The notes under the pieces: generated by a model | Seen by the model: only the letters and a program-made list of their open reading frames with translations | Told to the model about the DNA's origin: nothing | The model's database searches: none | DNA from: Ceratodon purpureus | Lineage: Eukaryota; Streptophyta; Bryopsida; Pseudoditrichales; Ditrichaceae | NCBI GenBank assembly: GCA_014871385.1 | Contig: CM026422.1 | Coordinates: 19,772,596 to 19,836,595 of the forward strand | Direction of reading: 5' to 3' | Length of the DNA stretch: 64,000 nucleotides | Shown: positions 44,111-56,763 of the stretch, one piece after another | How the letters are laid out: the number at the start of each line of letters is the position of its first letter | How positions within the stretch are numbered: the first letter of the stretch is position 1 | Translations under genes and position numbers: made by a program

Positions 44111-47100
44111 CAATGGAGTTATTGAATTGGTAGAACTTGGATCATTTAGCTCCTTATTAGCTTCATACTCAAGCTCAATGTCTGACATCCTCCAAATCAC
44201 TTATATGGCAACACTTTTTGTGAATTTTAACTTCAAGAGATTGGATTTCTTGGCAAACTTTTGGGTTATTTAAGAATGGAAACCTAAACTTCTCTAGAAA
44301 TTGGGCCTATTTTTTATAAAAAAAATATGCAAAAGAATATTAAATTCATGAGCAATTTTCAATCATTATGAGTCATTTTTTACCTCTAAAATTTTTCAAT
44401 CAAGTATCCAACATAGTAATCTTTGAGATTGTAAAAATGATAAAAAAGTATAAAAAAAATTAAAAATATATATATATAAACACCTTTTAATTATATAACA
44501 GTTTCATTCTCAAAGTAGTAAAAAATTTCTTATCCTATAAATCAGGGTGCTAATTTATTTTTTATACATTACATATTAAAGATGAAGTCTCCGAGAAATA
44601 AAATGTAACCTTGCAATTTTTTGCATAGTAGTAAGCACACCCACTTTTTAATACATAGTCATTCTTTCTAGTCCAAATTTGGTTTACACTTAGTGAGAGG
44701 CCCAAGGGCTTTGAAGTTATATTTTTTTGAAGTGCTACCATGGAAGCATGACCATGAAGTGTGACCATGAAATAATCCATTTTCCTTGACCACGGCTCTT
44801 GGTCTGTAGTGTAAACCGCCTCTTAGGTTGGCCAAAAGGATGTACTACCTGGACATCTTTTTAACTGCTCAAGTAGTCAGGGGTAGTCCTTTTAGGAGAC
44901 CTAAAGTTACGGAGGACTGGAATAATTTCTCAAAAAAGGGGGTCGGGTGCAGAGGGGTTTTTTGGCAGCCTGGGCAGCAACTTTCAAGTGCATCTCCAGA
45001 GGCAGTTGTATTGTACAGCGAATTGTAGTATTAACTCACCTCTGCAACTAATTTCATCTACCCGCAAATGTACATGGGCCTTGAGCATGCCTTTTTCTTA
45101 CAAATGTTCAGTACTAATTATCTCATGCAGTGACCACTTATCCATTCTTCATGTAATTAAAAAAAAAATCGTCTAAACCATCAGGGAATCAAATAGATGC
45201 TTGTTTCTCAACAACAAATTGCACCCGCAAGTAGTCAAAGACTCAATGATTCAAGTTCACTACCTTGTGAATCATGTTACCGGACAGGCCTACAGGCATG
45301 TCATTATCCCTGCTACTGTTTGTTACTCAAATGAAGTCTCAAATGATAAGTTACTTGTCCCTTTTCCCAGTGGATTTTCATCATCCGTGTCAAATGATAT
45401 GGCAGTCACAGTAATTTCAAACAAGTGGGAAAATACGGAAATACCCGTCCAAAAAATTTAGCTGGACAATGATATCCGGGCCAGTTACTCTGTGCAGGTA
45501 AAGAGCGTGATGTTCTTCAATTCACTCATCCAAGGAATTTGATTTTTCAGCTCATTTAATGACATTCATCAAGGTTTGGGTACCTACTGGAAGATGGTGT
45601 TGAACCGGGTACATCATGCAGGGACCATTTTCACCTCCTGCTAAACCTGAACGAAGGACAACTTGAGGGTTCGACAGAAATTCACGAACATAAGTTGGTC
45701 TATCAGTAACCTGGTACAGTTTGCCACCAAAAAAGAAAATGTCCCAACCATAATTGCAAGTTCATAATATTCACTTGTTATGCCACTTATGCTGTTTTTC
45801 AAGTCACAAGGTCATGAATGTCCTCAAATTTCAAGAATAAACTGCACTATAGAAAACAAGGAGTTTTGCATATTAGATGCAAAGAGATTATGTGGATTCA
45901 TAATTTTCTCCCTTGTTGAAAAGACTCTTCACTATTTCAAAATGGAATGTTTGTTAAAGTAACTCCAAATCCAAAAGGTTGCCGTAATGAGTTCAAAAAA
46001 TCAAATCTATCAGTATATTTCCACAATGTTACACCTTTTTGCTACCTCTAAAATATTTTGAACAAGAAAATAACCTCATTTAGGTCATAACAATGTAAAC
46101 CCTTCAACCCATGTAGTGCAAAAAATTGGACTCAAAGAGAAGCCAAAGTGTGCTAATCTTATTTGACAAAGGATAAAAGAAAAAAATATTTCTTACTTCA
46201 AACTTCATTAACTTCTATTCTTACACTCAAATTTATTGAAATGTTTGATGCATGATCCTTTAAAAGTTGTAGGTTAAATCCTTCCGTCAGAGATGCAAAA
46301 AATATTTCTTTTTGATTCTTTCACTCTTGCTTTAGAAATGAGAATTTTTGAAGTATTTTTGGTGAGAAAGTGTCACGCTTGATTGTTGGTAAATCAAACG
46401 GGAAACTTTAGTCCAGGAATTCTGGGAACCAAAAAGTAAACTACAGGTTCATCCAAGAACAAGGTACCGCTTGTGTCTTTGGGCTTGAGCCCAATTGTTT
46501 TTGGTGTACACCAGACTTCACTATCATATTGCACTTCTCACATGTGAGATTATTTCCAACAGTTACAACCCAGGGGCATATGTATGATTGATTTGGTACA
46601 GCTACACAACCCACACTCCTTTCCTTGTGTGTAGACAAAAAATCAAAACTTCACTACTTTGTTGCGTACTTCTGCGTGGCTTCATAAATATAGCTTTGAG
46701 CAGGTTACTGTGGTACTCCTGACATCCTTCTGGCCTGGATAACAGAATTCATGTTTTAGATTTATGCACCGCAAATCAGTGTAAATTCTAGGATTTTTGG
46801 TTTGGTGCTAGGGTGGCCACAAAGAATATATTAGGAGCAAATTTTTGGCTTCATCAGATTTTTTTATGGAGAAGTTCTTTGGCAATCCCTATTTTTTTCC
46901 CACTAATTTCAAGTATTATGTAGTATTATGTAACTAGACACCTTAAAAGAGGCAATTTATTGGGAGAATGATGGCTCCATCCAACTTACGTGTTAGGTAA
47001 TTTCTGGCTTCGTCGAATTAGTGATTTAAGGACTTTATAGCCAAAAATAGAATATTACCATTTTTATTTCGCCTTCTGGCGATATTTCGCCTGCTAAATA

Positions 47101-49151
47101 AACACTGCCACAAATGTGTTACAGATAAGTTCCACCTTGGTGATGTATCCCGTCCTATGTCCATACTTTCAAATGGTTTCACATTGTGGCCAAAGGTCTC
47201 AGATTGTGGTCTCACATGCCGTGAACATGCAATGTGATGACCTCAATATATGCAAACTTGTAGATGAGAACCTTTCTTTGTAGAATTTATACATGGATTG
47301 GAAGTGGTTTATCTTTTTGTGGTTTCACCAACAATGTTAGATCCTTGAGAGTTATAAATAAATCATTGTTTTGTGCTACAGATAATATAGTGTGGTACTT
47401 TATTTGATTTGTGATGAGCTGTTAGCCTTGTGCAAAAGTAGATGAGCTTCCACGAGCCAAAACACATACTTCATTAACTTATACAAAGTATTATATATTT
47501 TATTGTCCACAATACATGCATTGTTTTTTAGGTCTCCCTTATTTTACAAGTCCTTGAATAATTTATGGGCACATATGATGTCTTGTTGAGGGATAGTGTA
47601 TGGTTGATGGTGTGAGTTCTTTACCTTATGACATTGATACAAGGTGCTTAACAAATAAACACATATTTCATGCTAGCCCCTAAAAATACACCAGAATTCT
47701 TCTCGTGAAGACACAGACATCTATAGTAGATAATACAGTTGTGGTGGGAGGTTTTGTGTTGTTGCAAGATAGGATGGGTGTGAACCTCTCCGCACAATGC
47801 TTGAGCCAGCGCCAAAGTTGTCTCTGAGAGTCTTTGTACGGGTGAGTCCGTGAGTTAGGCTGAGTATTTGTTTGAGGCTTCAATCCAAACATGGTAGATG
47901 CCAGTCCTCATCAGAGAAGCCTCATCAATGTATTGTACTCTATAACCGTTTGCCAACATTGCACTGGAGGCCGCCCACAATCAGTTGTAATGGTAAACTC
48001 ATTGGGAATCAAAATCATGTGTACATGGCAGTGTGCAGTACTGGGACATTTCAAACAATGTAAGTTTCACACCATGACATTGTTGGATAAACTTGGTTCT
48101 ATGAGTTTTCCTTTCAAGTTTGTTACAGTAAGTTGAAGTCCACAGTGTGAAACTCCTTAACAGATTATTTCCTGAACTATACCAAAGTACACTCCATTCT
48201 GTCTGGGCCTGAAACTTTGGTCCAAGAATTCTCAGACTCTAAAATCAAAATCTTCTTAGAATATACATTTGAACAATTAAATATTTTGCAATTAAATTTT
48301 CCATTTTAAATTTTACTTATGATTATTTTTGGACTTCAATCAGCCCTAAATTCAACTTAACTGGGCTCCCACTGTGCTCCCTTCTGTTCAACAGACCAAA
48401 TATATGAGTGTGAATGTCCAGAGTCCAGAGCAGTAAACCATACTGCAAAGAAACCTGAAAAAAACATGGAGACATGAAGAAGCCAGAGGCGAATGATAAC
48501 AAGGAGTATCTTGTCTTTGGTTGGCATGATTGTTCTCAAGCTTGCATCCAATGTCTTCATTAACTCCAGCCTCAGCAAGACATGACGCCGCAACAGAGCC
48601 CTCAGAAGGGACATGATGCTTCTGCTATCTCTCTGCCCTGTATGCAATTTATACATCATTACTGCACACTTTCATTCGGGTTGGATGCAAATATTAAACT
48701 AAGATGCAAAACAAATCCAAACTTGGATGCAATCCACCGTCCTTCAGGCAAACACCTGTCTTAGGAAATGATTCAAAGCAGTCTCAAAGGCTCATCGACA
48801 AGTGGAAGGAGTTAATAGTCACTTCCAATTCGCCATTTAGGCATGAATGACAGGAGCACTCGATGTGCCACTCAATTCTATCTAACACCTACCGTACAGA
48901 TTAATAAAAGAATCAAGTTCCGTAGGGTTCGTCACCTCTGTTAAGATTTTTTTTTGAAGCTGCAAATGATGGCGTTGGTTTCGAAAGAACCGCAAGGTGC
49001 TAACCACTCTGCATCAGCTTGATAGCTGCTATCTATCAGTTCATAAATTCAACGACCCTGCCCCCTCTGCAAAGTCTCCTCCAGGCTAACGAAGGATCTG
49101 TCTGAATCGTTATCTTGTATATCTGGAAGCTATTCCAAACGCTGAAACTAC
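44111..49151. other. Gene-poor AT-rich DNA up to the GSH1 stop codon
   Basis: About 5 kb without a convincing gene. A possible BED-finger fragment at 46441-46638 is listed separately. The right end should hold the GSH1 3' UTR. Related strings, AACTTTAGTCCAGGAATTCT (46404) and AACTTTGGTCCAAGAATTCT (48212), hint at a diverged dispersed repeat, but its extent is unclear. Confidence 0.45.
46441..46638 (-). pseudogene. Possible BED-type zinc-finger fragment of a DNA transposon
   Basis: The frame contains VGNNLTCEKCNMIVKSGVHQ, which resembles the start of BED zinc fingers of hAT transposases (a Trp, then GN, then CxxC, then G-[IV]-H). The expected downstream H-x(3-5)-[HC] ligands and any transposase core are absent. 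If real, it is a short relic. Resemblance by eye only. Confidence 0.22.
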
Positions 49152-52100
49152 CTAATACAGAAGATGCTCAAAAACGGGGTCAACGCTCTCGCCCCACTTC
49201 TCATGATAAAGCTTCAAGAGGTGCTCTGCAGATGTCACACCTGATCACAAGACAATGAAACACCAGAAGTTAAAGTTGAGATAACGTGGCCTGAGACGCG
49301 GCAAATTAACACCTGCCTTCAGGCTCACAAAATTTCACCGTTCTTTTGGTCGAATTAAGAGAGAGGAATAGTGGCGATAACTACCTGTTCTCACAGTTTC
49401 CTCGATGTCTTTCAGGAATCCCTCCTCGTTCAGCCCTCGCCGAGTCAAACCATCCTGCTTCCCAGCCAGATTTCAAGTATGAAGTTCATATCCTAGAAAT
49501 TTGAATAGCACGTCGGCCACTGCTATACATAGTCATGCTAACAGCATTTTGACGTAGTATTGGGTCGGATTGTGTACATGAACTCCGGCTGGAAGGCCGT
49601 ATATACATATCCATTACTCACTAGTACGAGACGAAAAATCACTTTGTAGCGCAGCCCGTACCTTTGCAAGTTTGAAGACGTCCTGTGCCACGTGTTTCAG
49701 GAGCCCATCTCTAAAGGGAACATTCAGGCCCTGCTTTGGAACCTGATTAAGCCCAACAGCATCAGTTGGTTGGTCAAAAGTCGTCACTTTTGCAATATAA
49801 TGTTCACCATATATGAAGCAAAAGTCTGCACACACGATAGACACTTGATCTGCAAATACAATGAACCTCCAGAGTAATTATCTATAATTCCAATTTCCTG
49901 AAATCAGTCCCCCCTGTTTTCATTGCAATCTCAGATCAAGTGTCAAAGATTGCAATAGGAAGTGTCGATATAATCACAGACAAGAATAGGAAGTACACAA
50001 ACCTTATTGCGGAGCATCGCACGTTCTTTCTCAGTCCAGTCGCTAATGATATCCAAAGCGCCTTGAAGCGATTCTTCATCGTACAGAATGCCTGTCTACA
50101 AATGACCAACAAAATATTTCTTAAAAGAACAAAGCTAACTGCCACTAGTCACAAAAGCCATGCACCATTAAATTGGATTGAGTCAAGTGGTTTAGAAATT
50201 GTCCAAAATTACGTAAATAATTCGCTCAAATAGGCACCTCTAAATTTTCATGAATGACGATAAAGCTTCCAACGTACCCAGAAAGCAGGTAAGGCACACA
50301 ATCGTCGCCATGGACCACCATCGGCTCCCCTCATCTCCAAGTAGCGCTTTAGTCTCACCTGCAGTGACGTGAAGTTCCATCAACATGGTTCTGTAATTTC
50401 AACTGAAACCACAGCGGTACCAGCTCAGGACAAATTAAAAAAATAAACACAAAAACCAAGCCAATTGAAGAGAAATGACCATACACTAAGTAATTTCACA
50501 AATCTCGACCTTAATCTACAAGTGCAATATTTTACTTGAAAGCAAAACGTAATGTGAGTAACCCAGAACATGAGCTGCACACAAACCTCGGGAAAGATGG
50601 TTGTCAAGTGATTTTCCCAGTCATTCAATGTTGGTCTGTCTCCAGGCAGAACAGACAATTTCCCCTCCAGAAAGTCCTGTGGCATGCACGGAAAGCTTAA
50701 TCAACGAACTTTCTGCGGCAGATACACCCAAGAACAAATCTCCTCGAATTGTCAGTCCAACTCATTTGCGAAGAAATCATCTTAGTCATCGCAGTATCAT
50801 GGAAGGAAATTTTTAAAGCCATAACATCGTGGCAGGGTATAAGATTTCAAGGGACAGCATATGGGTTACTCGACAGAGCCTGAACGATGGTTAATTAGAA
50901 AACTAGCTTCAACAGCTGCTGAGGAAATTACCTTAAACGATAGACCAGAGCAATCAACATACTTTCCGTTTCGATAGACGAAATACATGGGTACATTTAG
51001 TGCATAATCGACATACTTATCAAACCTGAACACCAGTAGTTCTTGGATAAGAAATAGTGCATATTATAGCCTCAAGATAAACTCAACAAACTGATTAGCA
51101 AGCCTAAAAACTTTCAAAAAAACTGGATAGTAAAAGCCGATAGTTGCATTAAACATGAATCTGCTCCCTGAAATTGAAATGTTAATCAACGAGGCAGATA
51201 GCACAAATGCTAGATGTTAAAGCAGTGGATTAGTTTTTCACATAAACTTGAGTAACAGAAAAGTGCACTTCATATAAGAATCTGATTTTCACGTACCCAA
51301 AATCATCTTCAAACACAAATGGCAAGTCTCCAGACCGATTATTGTCTACATCTGTCCATATATGACTGCAATTTGGCCAATCCCACACAATCAAAACAAC
51401 TTAAGAGATTGACAGAGAGTATGAAAAAGCCGCTCAATTCTCTTCCAAGCGGATAACAATGCATTACCCAACATGCTACGTCATCGTCTAGTAGTACGGC
51501 GGACGGTCAGAGCACTGATAGTTCAAAATATGACGACTAACTTCTCTCACCTTCTATAACTTAAATAACCATTTGGTTTCCCTTCCGTGAAAGGAGAATT
51601 TGCGAAAATAGCTGTTGCAATCTGCCAGCAAAACATTTGCAAGGGCATATAAATGCAAAAAGTATACCAAGGACATGCGAGCTCGCGGCAGACAAACAAC
51701 TCTGTTTCAGAAAATCAAAACGAATAAATACTAAACAAAGACACTGAAAACCGTGAAAAACTCGTGCAAGATACAATCACTAGAACAAGTACTGGTCAGA
51801 AGATGTCATGCAAAAAGCAAATGGAAACCCAACTACTTACCGGCTGCAGGGCAAGGCCCACGCGGAACTTCTTAATCATATCTTCCTCAGAATCAAAATC
51901 CAAATTGACCTGCAAATAAAATTCAAGGTTGAGCAGCAGTTCTGCAGTACTGTACTAAAAGTAGCCCTTCATCAACTATACCAAGAAGGCGATCCTACAG
52001 AAAAAAATCACCGTGACAAAACGACTAGAGCACGCCCATAATAAACTAACCAAAACATAACAGTCTGTCCAGATAGATTGAGTCAGGCCCATAGGAACTA

Positions 52101-53618
52101 TACGGAACTATTCAAATGCAATACTGAAGTGGCACAGCTACTGAGGAAAGGAAGGTATTGCAAGAGCACCTGAACTGTGCATGTCCGAAACATCATGTCC
52201 AGACCATACGTGCCAACTTTTGGCATGTAATTCCGCATGATTTCATATCTGCCCTGTTTTCAACCATCGCAGAATTTTCACTAACCATCCATAAAGCACG
52301 CAGGATATTACTCCTCCAGCGGCCCTTTCACAAACTATCATAAACGGAACATAGAATCTGCATAAATCAGAAGGGAAATATCATACAGATTCGCAGATTA
52401 TGCCAGACGACAGCAACATGGGTAGGACAGGTTCGGTTCGTCAATCCTGTCACTGAAACATCTACCTTGGGCATAATGGGGGTCTCTGCCACACTCCACT
52501 TGGGCTGGAAGCCGATGCCAGCGAAGCCCAGACCGAGCTCCTCAGCGACAGTCTTCACCTGCAAAACTCATAGCTCTACAAGTCACTCGCAAGATATTCT
52601 CACTGATCATTTCCTGCATCCAATCCCATACACTCAAAAAAACATTGCCTCCATCAACAACGCTAAGCCGGAAATCTATTATCCACACTCCCAACAAATC
52701 TCCAGAATACTCAAAGCCAGCAAGAGACACTTGCCAACATACCTGATATAAATGAGAATTCACTTCCGCGCATGTCTCGTGAATTGTCCGGAGAGGTGCA
52801 CCACTCAATTCAAACTGACCTCCAGGTTCTAGAGACACACTTTGACCGTCCTGCATTAATTTCATCACCACAAACTTCAACCCACACACACCCTAAAACC
52901 TCTCAACTCCTCTCACAGCCAAATCCTCAATCCCATTTCCCCATACCACCCTCCTACATTCCCCATCCCTTCTCACCAACACCAAACTCCAAAACAAACT
53001 CCCTACTCACAATTAAACCCCATTCACCCGACATTGTCACAAACCACAAAACCACATAAAATTTCAAGCTGAAGATCTTACATATGTCAGCCCAATTATG
53101 TTATCACCCTCCATAACCCTCTCCCACTCAAACCGCTTCGACATCCCCTCCAACAGGAGCTTAATCTGATCATACGCCATGGGCTCCAAAGTGTCCACCT
53201 TAAACCCAAACTTCTCATGCTCCGACCCGATCCTGCACATCAAAACTCCACATCATCCCTCACATCAATCATCCTCCCCACACCATAAACCTCCCAAAAC
53301 CCAACCAACCTACATTGAATCCCAAACTCACCTCCATCTCTCCTTAGGTTTACACCCACTCGCCAAATACCCCACCAAATCCTCTCTCGTCAGCGGCTCC
53401 CCGCTCCGAATTCCATCATCTTTCGGTGGACTGGCCGCCACAATGCACCCCCGCCTCCTCTGATTCACCCCCACTCGCCCTCCAAGAGCTCCAAACTGCA
53501 CCAGCTTCGCCTTGGCACCAACAAAATCAGCATTCGGATGACCCAAGCTCCGACACTGACCCACCCCATGGCCAGCGAGCTTGGTCCCGGAGGCGGAGAC
53601 AACCATGATGGCCGCCAT
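49152..53618 (-). CDS. GSH1: Glutamate-cysteine ligase, plastid type (first step of glutathione synthesis)
   Basis: Fifteen exons on the minus strand: 53618-53332, 53232-53082, 52850-52743, 52558-52466, 52253-52170, 51909-51841, 51621-51551, 51365-51297, 51025-50932, 50676-50587, 50358-50278, 50095-50003, 49742-49662, 49454-49385 and 49240-49152. They give 509 residues, close to the Arabidopsis enzyme. It joins glutamate and cysteine using ATP. Hallmarks: [81 protein letters not shown] and an [11 protein letters not shown] end. The two cysteines of the regulatory disulfide shared by plant enzymes are present (ETCAEV and RRLCAL). The second pair known from rosid species is half missing: YVDCSG is kept, but the partner position reads SVLPG. 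The first 70 or so residues ([16 protein letters not shown]) look like a plastid transit peptide. Confidence 0.95.
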
Positions 53619-54583
53619 CTTGTCGCCTTCCTTCCACTCCCAAGCTTGCAACAATTCTGCCAACAATTTTGCAAACAAAAGCCGGGCCTCGTCTCGCAAG
53701 CCCACTTCCTGCGATCGAATGGCCCAACTGCGATTGTGGGACTTATCTGACGGCTGTTGGCGAGGTTTTCCTTGGACGGCTGCCGTTCTTTCGCGCTGCG
53801 GAATTGCCGCGTGTGTTTGCGATGGAACGTTCGTGTGCAGCAGCTCGCTCTCGAGTCTCCGGCGACATGAGTCTCATCATCTCACATGGGTTTATGAATT
53901 CTTTTTTTCATTTTTTTCATTTTTTTCATTTTTTTTTTTCAGGATGATTAAACTTAGTTTCTGGAGGTTTTGGTTTTGGTTTTGTTGGTTTATGGTTTTT
54001 GGGCATCTGTCTCCGAGAATGGACATGGTCAGATGAGTCACAAACGGCGCAGGGAGCGCTGTACTTCGGAATGTTCATGAGCAGGATCTGGGTGGGTCAT
54101 GTATTTCGGACACATGAAGTTTGTATGAAAAAACCGAAGTTTCGTGCACAAAGGCAGCGCTTTTTTTGTGAGGGTTTCCGATTTTCGGATTCTGGTTTTA
54201 TGATAACAAGAGGTGTGTTGATTTAGTTTTTGTTGGAATGACGGATTTGAGCACATATTCTCTGGAATGAACATGCCACATGGAATTCTTTCATTCTTTG
54301 GGTAGAATTTCGCAGTGATTCGGTCGGACATGTGTGTTGAGTCAAAGTTTTTTTGTTACACATAACCGATAAATTATACTCCTAGCAACAGTGATTGTAT
54401 CTCTGCAGTGTGAAGATTTTTTGTGCACAAATGTGGGGTCAAGGAAGATGGTGTAAGTTTCTTAGAATGGACATGGTGAATGGAATCGTTTCATGTTGTT
54501 TTTATTTATTTATTTATTTTTTATTTTTTTTGGTCAGGAAAGGTGCAGAGTTTTCAGATACTGTACTTTGTACTTGATGTTTT
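53619..54583. other. GSH1 upstream region with simple repeats
   Basis: Contains the GSH1 promoter and leader; no TATA box is certain. A TTTTTTCA-type simple repeat with poly-T occupies about 53898-53941, and T-rich tracts occur near 54500-54530. Plus-strand open frames here have no family motif. Confidence 0.5.
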
Positions 54584-54676
54584 TTTTTTTTTTTTTTTTT
54601 GAAGCAAATGAAAGGAAATTCATTGCAAAAAAGAATTAATACAAACCCTCATCGGACAGAACGTCCAGGGTAGGGT
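54584..54676 (-). mobile_element. Short non-LTR retroelement tail with a clear target-site duplication
   Basis: GTACTTGATGTTTT occurs at both ends (54570-54583 and 54677-54690), a 14-bp duplication. On the minus strand the insert ends TGCAATGAATTTCCTTTCATTTGCTTC plus an A tract. The left duplication merges with the T run, so its edge may shift a few bases. It is the smallest and apparently the youngest of three related tails. Confidence 0.82.
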
Positions 54677-54690
54677 GTACTTGATGTTTT

Positions 54691-56763
54691 GAAGGTAATT
54701 GTTCAACACGAGTTGGCTGGTGTATCTTCTCCTGCATCTTCTGTTTGTGTGCATTGGCAGGTCGGAAGAAGTCTGATGCCGGCTCCTGTAGCTTTTGGTT
54801 TATTTTCCCAGTTGCGCGGTCTTTTCACTTCAACCATCTTCAAGTTTAGTCCAAAATGGGCATTTCATGAGCATTCATGTCAACAGACTGAACACACTTT
54901 GTTTGAGCATATTTGGTTTACATTGCGGACTCTAAACTCACCCCTATTTTGCTCATCACCTTGAAGACTGGTTCACTTCCACCTGATTTGCAAGTGATGA
55001 TTAACCTGTGAACTGTAGATTCATCTGGAGCTGTACCATGTTGTGGATTCCTCTACTGGCTTGGATTTACATGTACGTATTGCATTTGTACATGGTAGAT
55101 GTTAGGACTCTCTTCCAAGTAAGTGAGCTTCAACATCGACTCCGAAACTTTAGTCTGTTTCCAGAGAGGTGGGCGTAGAATTGGGTTGTAAAGTCGGAGG
55201 TGCAGTGTCGGTATTGAGATGTGCATGGATTAGCATATTCGGAGGATCACACAAGAGATGAATTTACACAACAGACTAATCATCACTTACAAAAATATCA
55301 ACACATAAGACATATTCAACTTCAGAATTAAAACAGGTAAGAATCACAAAGGCTAGCTGCATTCCAAGAGAAAACACTCCAAACTTCAAAGATGCACATC
55401 GAAGCAGGATTAACGGCTCACCAAGAGGCCAAAACAATCGACACAGCCAATAACCATCCAGTCATCAACACTCTCATGATTCATGTCCATGAAAGTCCAC
55501 ACTAAATTTATGACCCACACACAAGCCACCCACATTACCCAAGCGCTCCTCGAAGTCTGCACTTTGCTTTTCGCCGCAAAACAATCTCCACAACAACCTC
55601 AAACTCCCAACCGGGCAAACCCTGTCGCAGAAAGGAGCTTGCTAACAGCTCTCGCTGGTATTCCAGGAACAACATGATAGTCTCTACAGCAACGGCTCCA
55701 ATAAGATTAACATGCAAAAGCAAGCCAGCTTCAACAACATTAATGCGCTCTAGACACCTTATCACATCCCGCCACAGCGGCGAGTGGCGTCTTGATGACC
55801 ATTATGATCGCTAAAAATAAGAATGACTCCAAGCAGGGCGATCTTGTCCTTACCTACATGAGTATCACCGTATTATCACATAGTTGTGGCATCGGTATGA
55901 CCCAGGTATCACCTCCACAGGAAAACTCCCGCAGACTTCTTGTGAGAAGTGCCAGATAAATGGCAACTAGATTCTAGAATCCAGATCACTTGAATGGATT
56001 CTAGTTAAATTCTCGATTCTGATTCTTAGTTAGGTGATTGATGCAGCAATCTAGTATATATAAATCACAAGTTCTAGACTCTCCCTCCGAAAGGCTGCAA
56101 GAGTTGTTGACATGTGCTTAGCTCGAATATTGTTGCCATAGTGCCAAACTATGGCTGTAGCTTCGGAGCTGCAAAATTCTTACTTTGAAGCAAATGGCGA
56201 TGTGTTTAGGCTGTTTGTGTGTGAGTGGAGCTGGAGATGAGTCAAACAAGTGGGTGTTGATGATGTGTGTGCACAGCTTTTGATGTTCTAGATGACTGGC
56301 AGTTCTGTTGGTTTTTGTTGAGGTTTTGGGATTCATGAGATGAGGATAGGTGAACTGTTTGGGAGTTTTTCAGATGTTTTTGCATTGGTTGTCTGCAATG
56401 GAGTGGAGTGAGGTTCGTGGTGGGAGCAGCTGCTGCATTTTGGGGAGAATCTCACCGTCTGTATTATTATGTTTCTTGGGCTTGTAACCAGAATCTCGAG
56501 GTTTGTTTGAACCCGCGGGAGCTCTTGATGATTGCAGGGCTGGATTCAGGATTTTCGATTTGACTACTTCCTCACCTGAATAATTGAGGCGCAGCCTGGA
56601 TCTGTATGGGGGTTGCTGCAGCTGGCTTGGCGTCGGCATGCTTGGAGCCAACACGTTGCACCCTGGAGAGTCATCCCTTCTGTGCCAGCTCTCCTTTCCC
56701 AGTATCACCTTCACCTGTTAGAACCAGCATTCACCGACTCACAGACCTCTAAATGCTACCAGA
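54691..56763. other. Divergent promoter region between GSH1 and PPK1
   Basis: No certain exon is seen. A minus-strand open frame at 55535-55765 encodes a hydrophobic peptide (GLLLHVNLIGAVAVETIMLF) without an ATG or known motif. The right part should hold the PPK1 promoter and leader; TATATATAAATC at 56056-56067 is a possible but distant TATA box. No start codon in frame with PPK1 precedes 56764 in this exon. Confidence 0.4.

Noticed and set aside
47872-48136. Open frames near 47.9-48.1 kb
   Set aside because: No splice partners, domain or composition supports coding.
53426-54036. Plus-strand open frames over GSH1 exon 1
   Set aside because: They are antisense to the transit-peptide exon and end in poly-T and Phe-rich repeats.
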